Assembly: GCA_002699145.1 (NCBI GenBank)
Contig: PABK01000035.1
Span: 1-64,000, forward strand
DNA length: 64,000 nucleotides
Reading direction: 5' to 3'
DNA from: Halioglobus sp.
GTDB lineage: Bacteria > Pseudomonadota > Gammaproteobacteria > Pseudomonadales > Halieaceae
Shown: in pieces, positions 46,440 through 56,900 of the stretch
Layout of the letters: the number at the start of each line of letters is the position of its first letter
Numbering within the stretch: position 1 is the first letter of the stretch
The notes under the pieces: generated by a model
What the model saw: only the letters and a program-made list of their open reading frames with translations
Told to the model about the DNA's origin: nothing
The model's database searches: none
Made by a program: the position numbers and the translations under genes

Positions 46440-47297
46440 CTAAAAATCGAATTTGTGCGCGGCGTACAGGGTCTGTGCGGCGAGCCACACGTCGCCGACC
46501 TGGCCGTCGCCCACGGCCGCGCCGTCCACCGCCACCACCGGCGCCACGTCCTTGCTCGAGCTGGACAGCCAGACCTCGTCCGCGCCGCGCAGTTCGTCCA
46601 GGGTGACCACGCGTTCCTCGACCGGGATGCTGCCGTCGCGGCGCAGGATTTCCAGCAGCATGTAGCGGGTGATACCCGGCAGCTTCTGGTGGTCCAGCGG
46701 CGGCGTCGCCACCCTGCCGTCCTTGACCACGAACACGTTGCAGGCCGCCGCCTCGGTGATTTCGCCCGCGGCGTTGTACAGGATGGTCTCGCTGTTGCCC
46801 GACGCCTGCCCCTGCTGGTAGTGCATGACATTGCCCAGCAGCGCGGTGGACTTGATGTTGCAGCGTTTCCAGCGCAGGTCCTCCGCGGTGGCGACGGTGA
46901 AGGTTTTCACCGTGGTCTTGTCGGCGGGAGGTGATGGCGCGATGGTGTAGGCGAAGGCGTATATCGTGGGGCGGATGTCCAGCGGATAGGCGTGGTCCCG
47001 CGTGGCGTCCGCGCCGCGGCTGACGTGGAAGTAGATCGCCAGGTTGCCACCGCCGTTGCGCGCGATCAGTTGCGTGGCAATCGCCCGCCACTCGCCTTCG
47101 TCGATGCGCAGGTCGATCTCGAGGGCGTCGAGGCCGTCCTGCATGCGACGCATATGCGGGGCGAAACCGACCAGCGCGCCGTCGTAGGAGGGCACGACCT
47201 CGTAGATACCGTCGCCGAACAGGAAGCCGCGATCCATGGGGGAGATGCGCGCCTCTTGCATGGGCAGGTAGTCGCCGTTCAGATAGACCGTACTCAT
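46440..47297 (-). CDS. dat: D-amino acid transaminase (class IV aminotransferase)
   Basis: A 285-residue fold-type IV PLP enzyme, normal for D-alanine transaminase. Motifs are RGFLFGDGIYEVVPSYDG (23-40), the PLP lysine Lys149 in RCNIKSTALLGNV, and ITEAAACNVFVVKDG. Arg100 and His102 in TRDHAYP correspond to the Arg-x-His carboxylate trap of Bacillus D-amino acid transaminase, which supports D specificity over branched-chain or ADC-lyase activity. It would transfer the amino group of D-Ala and others to 2-oxoglutarate to give D-glutamate, the substrate expected for the cyclase-like genes upstream. Confidence 0.9.
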   Translation of the reverse strand: MSTVYLNGDYLPMQEARISPMDRGFLFGDGIYEVVPSYDGALVGFAPHMRRMQDGLDALEIDLRIDEGEWRAIATQLIARNGGGNLAIYFHVSRGADATRDHAYPLDIRPTIYAFAYTIAPSPPADKTTVKTFTVATAEDLRWKRCNIKSTALLGNVMHYQQGQASGNSETILYNAAGEITEAAACNVFVVKDGRVATPPLDHQKLPGITRYMLLEILRRDGSIPVEERVVTLDELRGADEVWLSSSSKDVAPVVAVDGAAVGDGQVGDVWLAAQTLYAAHKFDF

Positions 47298-47333
47298 GTC
47301 AGTTTTCCATTGTCACACATCTGCGCCCGCGCC

Positions 47334-48176
47334 TCAGCTGTCCCGGCCACCGGTCATCGTGCGCAGCGCGTGGATGATGTTCAGACCGATACGCGCTTCC
47401 ATGCCGTCCTCGGTGAGCGTGTTGCGGCCCGTGACACCGTCGACACTGCCGCGGGTGGACAGGTAGTTGAGAATCTCCACTGGCGATATCCCGGCCAGCA
47501 GGTCGCGCCTGGCCCAGCGCCCCAGCAGGGCGAGCAGGCCGTAGGCGCCCCAGTTCGACACGTCGGCGACCAGCAATTCGTCGCAGCGCGTGACCGAGAC
47601 CTGGATATCCAGCGCCGCCAGTTCCGCGGCGATATTGCCCATGCCGATTTCATTGCCGCCGTCGCCGATGCCGATGGTCGGGCACCGCGCCAGCTCCATG
47701 AAAGGGTCGAAGCAGTAGCAGCGCGCGCTGATGTCGTCCCCGCGCATGTTGTAGTAGCGCCCGTCCGCGGCCAGCCCCGGTCGTTCGATGGCCACGATGG
47801 CCTCGGGCGACAGTTCCGCCAGCCAGCGCGCTGCCTCGTCCCGCGCCTGCTCGCGATCCTGCGCGGTCAGTTCCAGTACCTCGTAGTCCTGCGCCAGGGT
47901 GCCGCTCAGCGGTGGACCGCAGGCGAGCACGGGGCGGGCGCCGAGGGTTTGCAGCGCATTGTACAGGACGATGGCGCCGACCGGCCCGTCGGTTTCGAAG
48001 GTCCCGGTCACCGGGAAGCCGGTGGCGATGATCACCGTGCCGGACAGGTCGCGCAGGTGGCGCGCGGCGCGCAGGTAGTAGCCCGGCTGCAGGGCGGCCC
48101 TGGCGACCTGCATATGGCGGGGGTTGCGCTGCACCAGCAGCGCCTCGATCGCCTCGGACAGTTTCGCCTCCACCAT
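47334..48176 (-). CDS. DUF4392 protein, homologous to the C-terminal half of D-glutamate cyclase (DGLUCY)
   Basis: A 280-residue protein with DUF4392 features: ATGFPVTGTFETDGPVGA (51-68), GAIVLYNALQTLGARPVL, AIERPG (129-134), YYNMRGDDIS and the strongly conserved GIGDGGNEIGMGNI (169-182). In eukaryotes this domain is fused behind DUF1445 in DGLUCY, which converts D-glutamate to 5-oxo-D-proline. Two bases separate its ATG from the pxpC stop. With DUF1445 at the head of the operon, this looks like a two-gene DGLUCY. The assignment is by family knowledge and context; activity is inferred. Confidence 0.85.
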   Translation of the reverse strand: MVEAKLSEAIEALLVQRNPRHMQVARAALQPGYYLRAARHLRDLSGTVIIATGFPVTGTFETDGPVGAIVLYNALQTLGARPVLACGPPLSGTLAQDYEVLELTAQDREQARDEAARWLAELSPEAIVAIERPGLAADGRYYNMRGDDISARCYCFDPFMELARCPTIGIGDGGNEIGMGNIAAELAALDIQVSVTRCDELLVADVSNWGAYGLLALLGRWARRDLLAGISPVEILNYLSTRGSVDGVTGRNTLTEDGMEARIGLNIIHALRTMTGGRDS

Positions 48177-48178
48177 CG

Positions 48179-49105
48179 TCAGTGCTCCCGCAGGGTTTTT
48201 TGCAGTGCGAAGCGCTGTGCCAGTTGCAGTGCGCGGCGCGCCGTGCCCGCGCTGACCGGCGCGAAGTGCACCGTGCTCCCCGCCGGCAGTTGCGCCAGCA
48301 GCGCGGTGTCCAGCGCCAGTGCGGCGCCGATCTTCGGGTAGCCGCCGATGGTCTGGCGGTCATTGAGCAGCACGATGGGCTGGCCGTCCGGCGGAATCTG
48401 CACCGCCCCGTGACAGATGCCCTCGGACAGCACGCCGTGCAGTTCGCAGTCCACCGCGGGTCCCTCCAGGCGATAGCCCATACGGTCCGATTGATCGGAG
48501 ACGCTGTACGGCGCGCCGAAAAAGCGCCGTTGCTCGATGCGGTTGAAATGGCGTTGCTGGTAGCCGGGCACCACGCGCACCGTGGCGCGGCGACCGTAAC
48601 GCGGTCGCTGTTCGGGCGGCAGGTACAGGCGCCTGCCGCGGGAGCGGGCGGCGCAGGGCAAGCTGTCGCCCGCGCGCAGGGCGCCCCCGTGCAAACCGCC
48701 CACCCCCTCGCGCACCACGGTTGCGCTGCTGCCGAAGCTGGGCGCGATGTCGAAGCCGCCGGCGACTCCCAGGTAGGCGCGGCAGCCGTCGCGCGCGAAG
48801 CCCACCTCGACACGCGCGCCCGCCGTCAGCGGGTGCGCCGTCCAGGTGTCGTGTTCCTCACCGTCGATCAGCAGCGGCATGTCGGCGCCGGCCAGGCAGA
48901 TCCAGGTGTCGACCCCGGCGCGCAGTTGCAGGCCGCCGATGCTCATCTCGATCGCGCTGGCGCCGGGGGCATTGCACAGCAGCCGGTTGCAGTAGTGGAA
49001 GGCCAGCGGGTCCAGGGGGCCGCCGCTGGTCAGGCCCAGCCGGTGCATACCGCGGCGGCCCTGGTCCTGCAACAGGCTCAGTACGCCGCCCTGTTCCACG
49101 TGCAT
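48179..49105 (-). CDS. pxpC: 5-oxoprolinase subunit C (biotin-dependent carboxyltransferase-like domain)
   Basis: A 308-residue PxpC subunit of the ATP-dependent 5-oxoprolinase PxpABC. It shows GRRGMHRLGLTSGGPLDP, ASAIEMSIGGLQL, the SDRMGYRLEGP segment and a C-terminal GQPIVLLNDRQTIGGYPKIG, all typical of the allophanate-hydrolase-subunit-2-like family. The ATG at 49105 is 2 bases after the pxpB stop; the longer open frame to 49231 overlaps pxpB and lacks family residues. It would act with PxpA and PxpB to open 5-oxoproline to glutamate. Confidence 0.92.
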   Translation of the reverse strand: MHVEQGGVLSLLQDQGRRGMHRLGLTSGGPLDPLAFHYCNRLLCNAPGASAIEMSIGGLQLRAGVDTWICLAGADMPLLIDGEEHDTWTAHPLTAGARVEVGFARDGCRAYLGVAGGFDIAPSFGSSATVVREGVGGLHGGALRAGDSLPCAARSRGRRLYLPPEQRPRYGRRATVRVVPGYQQRHFNRIEQRRFFGAPYSVSDQSDRMGYRLEGPAVDCELHGVLSEGICHGAVQIPPDGQPIVLLNDRQTIGGYPKIGAALALDTALLAQLPAGSTVHFAPVSAGTARRALQLAQRFALQKTLREH

Positions 49106-49107
49106 GC

Positions 49108-49800
49108 TCACGGCAGTTCGCCGCCGAGCTCCAGGAAGGTGTCGCGGTCCACGGGCTCGAAGCGCACGCGGTCGCCCACGGCCACGGGCATGCACGGTTG
49201 CGCCTGGGGGTCGAACATGCGCCGCGGGCACAGGCCGAGCAGGTTCCAGCCGCCGGGGGAGGGCGCCGGGTAGACCGCGGTCTGGCGCCCGGCGATGGCC
49301 ACCGCGCCGCGCGGCACCTTTGCCCGGGGCGTGGCCAGCCGGGGCGCGGCGATGCGCGCGTCGACCTCGCCGAGGTAGGCGAAACCCGGCGCGAAGCCAA
49401 TGGCGTAGACACGGTATTCGCGCCCGCTGTGCAACGCGATCACCTCGTCCGGCGACAGCCCGGCGCGCGCCGCCAGGGCTTCCAGGTCCGCCCCGGATTC
49501 CGCGGCGTAGTACACCGGCAGGGTGACCAGGGCGCCGGCGGCGTGCGCTGCCGTGTCCAGCCCCGCCAGTGCGGCGCGGACCCGCCGCGCGACGCTCACA
49601 TGCCCGGCGCGCAGCGGGTCGTAGATGATCAGCACCGAGGCGTAGGAGGGCACGATATCCACCAGTTCGTCGCCCAGCCGCGCTTCGATGGCCGCGGCGG
49701 CGGCCTGCACCGCGACGTTGGTCTGCGCGTCCATCGAATCGCCCAGGTAGAGTATCAACGCGTCCGGGCCGGCGATGCGCAGCTGCAACGTCTCAGCCAC
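49108..49800 (-). CDS. pxpB: 5-oxoprolinase subunit B
   Basis: A 230-residue PxpB (KipI/allophanate hydrolase subunit 1 family) protein. YAIGFAPGFAYLGEVD, RLATPRAKVPRGAVAIAG and YPAPSPGGWNLLG are the family signatures, and the N-terminus has GDSMDAQTNVAVQAAAA. The start is a GTG at 49800 that overlaps the end of pxpA by 8 bases; the open frame to 49878 is pxpA shadow. It forms the 5-oxoprolinase complex with PxpA and PxpC. Confidence 0.92.
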   Translation of the reverse strand: MAETLQLRIAGPDALILYLGDSMDAQTNVAVQAAAAAIEARLGDELVDIVPSYASVLIIYDPLRAGHVSVARRVRAALAGLDTAAHAAGALVTLPVYYAAESGADLEALAARAGLSPDEVIALHSGREYRVYAIGFAPGFAYLGEVDARIAAPRLATPRAKVPRGAVAIAGRQTAVYPAPSPGGWNLLGLCPRRMFDPQAQPCMPVAVGDRVRFEPVDRDTFLELGGELP

Positions 49801-50542
49801 GGTCCAGCAGCTCGCGAATAGCGCGAATCGCCCGCACCCCGGCGGGGTTGTCGCCGTGCACGCACAGGGTTTGCGCATGCACGGGGATGCGGGCGCCGCC
49901 GCTGGTGGTGACAGTGCCCTGTTCTAGCAACTGCGCCACCTGGTCGAGTATCGCCCGGCCCTCGAGCACCGCCCCCGCCTCGGTGCGCGCCTGCAGGGCG
50001 CCGGAATCGGTGTAGCGGCGATCCGCGAAGGCCTCGAACTGCACACTGACGCCGGCGGCGAGCGCTTCGAGCGCGTGTTCCTCGTGCCGCGGCGTGGCCT
50101 GCAGCAGCAGGGTGAGAGGGCGGTGCCAGCTGGCCACCGCCTCGATCACCGCGGCGCGCACGGCGTCACGCGCCATCATGTCGTTGTACAGGGCCCCGTG
50201 CGGTTTGACATGGGCCAACTCAGCGCCCTGCAGGCGGGCCATGCCCTCTACCGCCGACAGCTGGTAGTGAATGGCGGCGACGAGTTCCGCGTGCTCCAGG
50301 TCCATGCTGCGCCGCCCGAAGCCCTCCAGGTCCGGGTAGGAGGGGTGCGCGCCGACATCGACCGCGTGGCGCAGCGCCAGGGTGATGGTGTCGCGCAGGG
50401 TCGCCGGGTCGCCGCCGTGAAAGCCGCAGGCGATGTTCGCCTGGTCCAGGTGCGGCATCACCTCGCTGTCCCGGCCGACGACGCGGTCGCCGTAGCTTTC
50501 GCCGAGGTCGCAGTTCAGGCGGAAGCGCGGCGCCACGGTCAC
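49793..50542 (-). CDS. pxpA: 5-oxoprolinase subunit A (LamB/YcsF family)
   Basis: A 249-residue LamB/YcsF protein with [10 protein letters not shown] (10-19), [12 protein letters not shown] (35-46), [18 protein letters not shown] (63-80), [11 protein letters not shown] (111-121) and FADRRYT, the family core. Start is a GTG (50542) overlapping the DUF1445 stop as GTGA; the frame is open upstream to 51403 but that overlaps DUF1445. It is the catalytic/substrate subunit of 5-oxoprolinase. The known enzyme acts on 5-oxo-L-proline; context here raises the question of the D isomer. Confidence 0.92.
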   Translation of the reverse strand: MTVAPRFRLNCDLGESYGDRVVGRDSEVMPHLDQANIACGFHGGDPATLRDTITLALRHAVDVGAHPSYPDLEGFGRRSMDLEHAELVAAIHYQLSAVEGMARLQGAELAHVKPHGALYNDMMARDAVRAAVIEAVASWHRPLTLLLQATPRHEEHALEALAAGVSVQFEAFADRRYTDSGALQARTEAGAVLEGRAILDQVAQLLEQGTVTTSGGARIPVHAQTLCVHGDNPAGVRAIRAIRELLDRG

Positions 50543-51321
50543 AGCACCGCGAGCTGCGCGTTGCGCAGGTCCGTGACCAGCATGCAGCCCGGGCTGTGCG
50601 TGATCGCCAGCGGCGGGCGCGCCGCCTCCAGCGCCACCTGCGGGGTCACGCCGCAGGCCCAGAACAGCGGCACCTCGTCCGCGCCGATGTCCACGGCGTC
50701 GCCGTAGTCCGGCGCAGCGAGATCGCCGATACCGATGGCGCCCGGGTCGCCGAAGTGGATGGGCGCTCCGTGCACCGCGGGAAAGCGTGTGCAGACCTGG
50801 ATGGCGCGAATGGCGTCGGCGGGGCGGAAAGGGCGCATGCTCACCACCATGTCGCCGACGAAGGCGCCGGCCGGCGCGCAGGCGATGTTGCTGCGGTACA
50901 TCGGCACGTTGACGCCCCGGGTGACGTTGCGCACTTCCAGCCCGGCCGCCAGCAGCGCCTCCTCGAAGGAGAAGGAGCAGCCCAGCGCGAAACCGACCAT
51001 GTCGTCCTGCCACAGGGCGCTGATATCGCCGTGCTGGCCGGTCAGTACGCCGTGTTCGTACACCCGGTAACCGGGCAGGTCGGTGCGCAGGTCGATCTCG
51101 CCCAGGGCGGGCAGCGTCGGGTCGCCGGGCTCGCCCACGGCCAGCAATGGGCAGGGCTTCGGGTTGAGCTGGCAAAAACGCAGGAAATCGGCGGCGTACC
51201 GGCCGCTGAGAATGACCAGGTTGCACTGCACGTAGCCGGGCGCCAGGCCGGAGGTATTGCCGTTGTGCTCGCCGGCGCGAATCCTGCGCCGCAGCGCCGC
51301 AGCGTCGAGTGTAGTGCCCAT
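50539..51321 (-). CDS. DUF1445 putative hydro-lyase, homologous to the N-terminal half of D-glutamate cyclase
   Basis: A 260-residue DUF1445 (UPF0317) protein of normal length. Signatures are [15 protein letters not shown] (24-38), [20 protein letters not shown] (108-127), [17 protein letters not shown] (130-146) and a Cys-containing C-terminus with [11 protein letters not shown] and [14 protein letters not shown]1445 is the N-terminal domain of DGLUCY, whose C-terminal DUF4392 domain is encoded four genes downstream in the same operon. It is the first gene of the operon, with about 140 bases to the divergent tesB. Dehydrating cyclisation of D-glutamate fits the hydro-lyase label, but the activity is inferred. 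Confidence 0.88.
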   Translation of the reverse strand: MGTTLDAAALRRRIRAGEHNGNTSGLAPGYVQCNLVILSGRYAADFLRFCQLNPKPCPLLAVGEPGDPTLPALGEIDLRTDLPGYRVYEHGVLTGQHGDISALWQDDMVGFALGCSFSFEEALLAAGLEVRNVTRGVNVPMYRSNIACAPAGAFVGDMVVSMRPFRPADAIRAIQVCTRFPAVHGAPIHFGDPGAIGIGDLAAPDYGDAVDIGADEVPLFWACGVTPQVALEAARPPLAITHSPGCMLVTDLRNAQLAVL

Positions 51322-51459
51322 CACGTGTCCCGGGTCGGTGTATCCCGCGAGAATAGCAAATATCGCGGGGGCGATGCAGGGAAGCGGGGCTATTGCGGCG
51401 CATTTGGCACGGGCGCGCAAATCTGGATAATGGCGCCCTCCGCAGTCAGGTTTTCCGTG

Positions 51460-52299
51460 ATGCTCGATCAACTCGTGCAGGTTCTCTCCCCGGCGCCCCA
51501 GGGCGAGGGGCGTTTCCTCGGCGCAAATATGCACCCCCAGGCGTTTCGCGTGTACGGCGGCCAGGTGCTGGCGCAGTGCGTCAGCGCGGCGGTGGATACC
51601 GTGCCCGCGGAGCGTGAGATCCATTCCCAGCACGCCTATTTCCTGCGTCCGGGCAAACCCGCGGAGCCGATCGAATTCGAGGTGGAAAACGCGCGCGACG
51701 GTTACAGTTTCAGCTCCCGCCGCGTCGTCGCCCTGCAGGGGGGCAAGCCCATCCTGGTCAGCTCGATCAGTTTCCAGGCGCCCTCGCGCGGCGATGACTA
51801 CCAGCCGGACATGCCCCAGGTGCCGCCGCCCGAGTCCCTGGCCAGTGAGCGCCAGCGCAGCCTGGAGGCGGGCAACCTCGACGAGAGCTTCATGATCACT
51901 ACCGGCGAGGACCTCGACATCCGCGTGGTGGAGCCGGTGGACTGGATGAATCCCACCCCGCGGGAGCCCGTCCTGCAGGCGTGGATGAAAACCACCGGGG
52001 CGCTGCCGGACCGGCGCGGCCTGCACCAGGCGGTGCTGGCTTACCTGTCCGACGCCTTTCTCATCGATGTCTGCCTGATCGTGCACGGACGCCATTTCGA
52101 CGGCGCGGGTTTCCAGGTCGCCAGCCTTGACCACGCTCTGTGGTTCCACGAGGACTTTCGCGCCGACCAGTGGCTGCTGCATACCGTCGAGGCCGAACGC
52201 ATCGGCGGCGGCCGCGGCCTGGCCCGCGGCAGCTTCTACACCTCCGATGGCCGGCTGGTCGCCACCACCATGCAACAGGGCCTGATGCGCTTCCGCTGA
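51460..52299 (+). CDS. tesB: Acyl-CoA thioesterase II
   Basis: A 279-residue double-hotdog thioesterase hydrolysing medium and long-chain acyl-Co[54 protein letters not shown] and the C-terminal [19 protein letters not shown] (with the active-site Asp) match TesB. I choose the ATG at 51460, which aligns with the E. coli N-terminus; an in-frame ATG at 51430 would add ten residues. The frame remains open to 50596 on the opposite strand of DUF1445, an artefact. An acyl-CoA synthetase follows 70 bases downstream. Confidence 0.92.
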   Translation: MLDQLVQVLSPAPQGEGRFLGANMHPQAFRVYGGQVLAQCVSAAVDTVPAEREIHSQHAYFLRPGKPAEPIEFEVENARDGYSFSSRRVVALQGGKPILVSSISFQAPSRGDDYQPDMPQVPPPESLASERQRSLEAGNLDESFMITTGEDLDIRVVEPVDWMNPTPREPVLQAWMKTTGALPDRRGLHQAVLAYLSDAFLIDVCLIVHGRHFDGAGFQVASLDHALWFHEDFRADQWLLHTVEAERIGGGRGLARGSFYTSDGRLVATTMQQGLMRFR

Positions 52300-52370
52300 G
52301 CCCCGCCGGGACTGTCGTTTTCACGTCGTTCCTTCTATAGTTGTCCTGATACATATAACAGGACATCGAC

Positions 52371-53930
52371 ATGCCACATCCGAGTGTTACCGCCGAAACC
52401 TATCCGCACAAGCCGGCCATCATCATGGGCAGCTCCGGTGAGATGGTCACCTACCGCGAGCTCGACGAGCGCTCCAACCAGGGTGCGCAACTGTTCCGCT
52501 CCCTGGGCCTGAAAACCGGCGACCATATCGGCATGATGCTGGAGAATAACCGGCAGTTCCTGGAAATCGCCTGGGCCGCGCAGCGCGCCGGCCTGATTTT
52601 TACGCCGATCAGCACACACCTGACCCGCGACGAGACCGCCTACATCCTGGACAACTGCGGCGCGAAGCTGTTCATCGGCTCCCTGGCCCTGTCCGCCGTT
52701 GCGGAGGAAGTGCTGCCGCAGGCCAGTGGTGTGCAGCATTTCTACATGGTCGGCGGCATTCGACCCGGCTTCGAGTCCTGGGAAGAGGCCATCGACGCCC
52801 AGCCCGACACGCCGATAGACGACCAGGGCAATGGCGTGCCCATGCTCTACTCCTCGGGCACCACCGGCAAGCCCAAAGGGGTGTTCGCGCGGCCGGCGGA
52901 TGACAGCTGGGATGCGCCCCCGGGCGTGGCGCAGCTCATCGGCGTGGTGTTCGGCTTCAGTGATGAGACCGTCTACCTGTCCCCCGCGCCGCTGTACCAC
53001 GCCGCGCCGCTACACTACTGCATGGGCGCGCTGTACCTGGGCGGCACGGTGGTGGTCATGGAAAAGTTCGACCCGGAGCAGGCGCTGAAACTCATCGAGG
53101 AGCACCGGGTCACCCACAGCCAGTGGGTGCCGATCATGTTCATCCGCATGCTCAAGCTGCCACAGGAGGTGCGCCAGGCCTACGATGTCAGTTCCATGCA
53201 GTACGCCATCCATGCAGCCGCTCCCTGTCCGATCGAGGTCAAGGAAAAGATGATCGAGTGGTGGGGGCCGGTGATCATGGAGTACTACTCAGCCAGTGAA
53301 GGCATCGGTTTCACCATGATCGACTCCCCGAACTGGCTGACGCACAAGGGTTCGGTGGGGGTCGCCCTGCTGGGCGAGGTGCACATCGTCGATGATGACG
53401 GCAACGAGCTGCCGCCGGGGGAGACCGGCACCGTGTACTTCGGTGGCGATCATATCGCCTTCGAATACTACAACGAGCCCGACAAGACGGCGCAGGCCTA
53501 CGACGGGCGCGGCTGGGCCACCTGCGGGGATGTCGGCTACGTGGATAAGGACGGCTATCTCTACCTCACCGACCGCAAGAACTTCATGATCATCAGCGGC
53601 GGGGTCAATATCTATCCCCAGGAGATCGAGAACGTGCTGGTAAGTCACGACAAGATCGCCGACGTGGCGGTGTTCGGCATTCCGAACGAGGAGTTCGGCG
53701 AGGAAGTCAAGGCGGTGGTCCAGCCCATGAACTGGGCCGACGCCACCGACGAAACCGCTATCGAGATCCTCGAGTGGCTGCGCGAGCGCATCTCACACGT
53801 GAAAATGCCGCGCAGCCTGGACTTCCACGAGAAGCTGCCGCGCATGGACAACGGCAAGTTGTACAAGCGGCGACTGGTGGAGGAGTACCGCGGTGCGGCG
53901 CGGGCGGACGAAGGGCCCGGGCCGGACTAA
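52371..53930 (+). CDS. Acyl-CoA synthetase (AMP-binding)
   Basis: A 519-residue class I adenylate-forming enzyme with phosphate loop YSSGTTGKPKG (160-170), IMEYYSASEGIGF, the ATP motif TCGDVGYVDKDGYLYLTD, hinge DRKNFMIISGGVNIYPQEIE and the C-terminal lysine in LPRMDNGKLYKRRL. It resembles the fatty or steroid acyl-CoA ligases of the FadD group; the natural acid is unknown. Following tesB on the same strand, it may be co-transcribed, giving an activating and a hydrolysing enzyme side by side. Confidence 0.88.
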   Translation: MPHPSVTAETYPHKPAIIMGSSGEMVTYRELDERSNQGAQLFRSLGLKTGDHIGMMLENNRQFLEIAWAAQRAGLIFTPISTHLTRDETAYILDNCGAKLFIGSLALSAVAEEVLPQASGVQHFYMVGGIRPGFESWEEAIDAQPDTPIDDQGNGVPMLYSSGTTGKPKGVFARPADDSWDAPPGVAQLIGVVFGFSDETVYLSPAPLYHAAPLHYCMGALYLGGTVVVMEKFDPEQALKLIEEHRVTHSQWVPIMFIRMLKLPQEVRQAYDVSSMQYAIHAAAPCPIEVKEKMIEWWGPVIMEYYSASEGIGFTMIDSPNWLTHKGSVGVALLGEVHIVDDDGNELPPGETGTVYFGGDHIAFEYYNEPDKTAQAYDGRGWATCGDVGYVDKDGYLYLTDRKNFMIISGGVNIYPQEIENVLVSHDKIADVAVFGIPNEEFGEEVKAVVQPMNWADATDETAIEILEWLRERISHVKMPRSLDFHEKLPRMDNGKLYKRRLVEEYRGAARADEGPGPD

Positions 53931-53954
53931 GCCGGCTGCCGCGCCGCGCGGCGT

Positions 53955-56900
53955 TCAGCTGGAAGCCGGCAGGGGGGCGTCCGGCGCCTCGTCCAGCGCA
54001 TCCTCATCGCGCGCCGGCTGTTCGCGGAAGCGCAGGTAGAACGCCGGCACCACGAACAGGGTAAACAGCGTGCCCACCAGCATGCCGGCGGTGATCATCA
54101 GGCCGATGCTGAAGCGGCTGTTGGCCCCCGGGCCGCTCGCCGTGACCAGGGGCCACACGCCCAGCACCGTGGCGAAGGTCGTCATCAGGATCGGTCGCAG
54201 GCGCAGCGACGCGGCCTGCAGCACCGCGTCGCGTCGCTCCAGTCCCAGGAGGGTCAGCTTGTTGGCGAACTCCACGATCAAAATCCCGTGCTTGCTGATC
54301 AGGCCGATCAGCGTCAGCAACCCGATCTGTGTGTAGATGTTAAGCGTGGTGAAGCCCAGCGCCATGGGCACCACCGCGCCGAAGATGGATAAGGGCACGC
54401 TCAGCAGCACCACGAAGGGGTCGCGGAAACTGTCGAACTGCGCTGCCAGCACCAAAAAGATCAGCATGATGGAGAGGGAGAACAGGATGGGGAAGGAGGC
54501 GCTCTCCTGCATGAAACGGTGTGAGGCGCCGGTGTAGCCGTCGCGGAAACCGCGCGGTGCGACCTCCTGGAGCTTGTCGCGCAGGAACCCCAACCCGGTG
54601 CCGAGGCTGTTGGGCGGCATCATGATGCCCTGGATCACCGTGCTGTTGAGCTGTTGGTACTGGGTCAGTTCGTTCGGCTCGATGCTCGCGTCCAGTGAAA
54701 TGACCGTGGACATCGGCACCAGTTCGTTGCTCTCGGTGCGCAGGTAGTACTTCTCCAGTTCCTCCTTGGTCAGGCGGAAGCCCCGGTCCGCCTGGGGGAT
54801 GACCTTGTAGGAGCGGCCCTGCAGGTTGAAGCGGTTGATCTCGGCCTCGCCGAGCATGACCGACAGGGTGTGGCCGATATCGCGCATGGAAATCCCCAGG
54901 CGCGCGGCGCGCTGGCGATCGATATTCACGCCGATCTCCGGGCGATTGAAGTCCAGGGTCTGGGTTACGAAGATGAACAGCCCGGATTCCCGCGCCGCCG
55001 TCACCAGTTGCTCGCCCACCTCCACGACCTCGCGATAGTCCGCGGTGGAGGCGACGACGAAACTGACCGGCAGGCCCGCGTCCGAGCCGGGCAGGGGAGG
55101 CGTGCCGAAGGAGAAGACCTCCATGCCGGCCACGCCGTTGAGCTTTTTCTGGAACTCCGCCTGTACCTCCTGCTGCGTGCGCTCGCGCTTGGACCAGGGG
55201 TGCAGTGTGATGCCGCCGAAATTGTTGGAGGGGAAGATCACCTGCCAGGAGTGACTGAACTCGGGAATCTCCTTCCAGATGTCCACCACCTCGCCGAGAA
55301 AATGATTGATATAGTCCACGTTCGCGTAGCGCGGCGCGTTGCCGGTGACATAGACGCCGCCGGTGTCTTCCTCCGGGGCCAGTTCCTGTTGGGAGAGCAT
55401 GAACAGCAGCGGCAGGCTGCCGACGATGACGGCGGCGAACAGGACCACCGCACCGCGGTTCGACAGGCAGGCGTCGAGCAGGTTGCGGTAGCGCGCGGTG
55501 AGCCAGTTGAAGCGCGCGTCCAGCCAGTCGGCGAAACCGCCCTGGTGTTCGCTGTCCTTGAGCACCCGCGAGCACATCATGGGGCTGAGAGTGAGGGCGA
55601 CGACACCCGACACCAGCACCGCCCCGGCCAGGGTCAGGGCGAACTCGCTGAACAGGGCGCCGGTGAGGCCGCCGATGAAAGCGATGGGCGCGTAGACCGC
55701 CGCAAGGGTAAGGGTCATGGCGACCACCGGCATGGCCACCTCGCGCGCGCCCTTGAGGGCGGCGTCCAGGGGGCGCGTGCCCATCTCGATATGGCGGTGC
55801 ACGTTCTCCACCACGACGATCGCATCGTCCACCACCAGCCCGATGGCGATGACCATGGCGAGCAGGGTCAGCAGGTTCAGGGAAAAGCCCATCAACAGGA
55901 TGAGGAAGGCCGAACCGATCAGCGACAGCGGGATCGCCACCAGTGGAATCAGCACCACGCGCAGTGAACCGAGGAACAGGTAGATCACCAGGATGACGAT
56001 CAGCGCCGCCTCCAGCAGTGTCTTGACCACCTCCTTGAGCGCCTCGTCGATGACCACGCTGCCGTCCCAGTCCAGGAACAACTCGAGGTCGGCGGGCAGG
56101 TTGTCGCCGATGCGCGGCAGTGCGGCATGCACGGTGCGCGATACGTCCAGCGGGTTGGCGTCGGGGGTTGGGGTGACCGACATGAACACGGCGTCGCGGC
56201 CGCTGGACAGGGTCTTCAACTGGTTGGTCTCTGCCGACAGCTCCACATCGGCGACGTCGCCCAGGCGCACTCGCTCCTCGCCGACCTGGCGCACCACCAT
56301 GTCTTCGAACTCCGCGGCCGATTGCATGTCGGTGCGGGCATCCACCGTGGCGCGCACCAGGTTGCCCTCGGTAGCGCCGGAGGTGGCGATGTAGTTGTCG
56401 CGCTCGATCGCGGCGCTGACGTCGGTGGCGGTGACGCCGTAGGCCGCCATGCGCACCGGGTCCAGCCATACCCGCATGGCCAGGTAGTGCCCGAAAATGC
56501 GCACCCGGCCGACGCCCTCCAGCGTGGCCAGTTCCGGCTGCACGGTGCGCAGCAGGTAGTCCGTGATCTGGTAGGGCGTCATCTGGTCACTGTAGAACGC
56601 CAGGTACATCATGGCGTCGCCGCCGCTGGCGTTGGAAATGACCGGGTCCTCTATTTCACGCGGCAGGTCGCCGCGCGCCTCGTTGACCTTGGCGATCACC
56701 TCGGTGAGCACGGCGCTGGAATCCTCGCCCAGGCGCACGTGCACCTCGATGGAGGAGTGACCGGGGTCGCTGGTGGAGGTCATGTATTCGACGCCGCGCG
56801 CCCCGGCGATACTGATCTGCAGCGGCGTGGTGACGAAGCCCTGCACGGTGCGCGCGCTGGCGCCCGAATAGATGGTGTCGATATAGATGACGCTGCGTTC

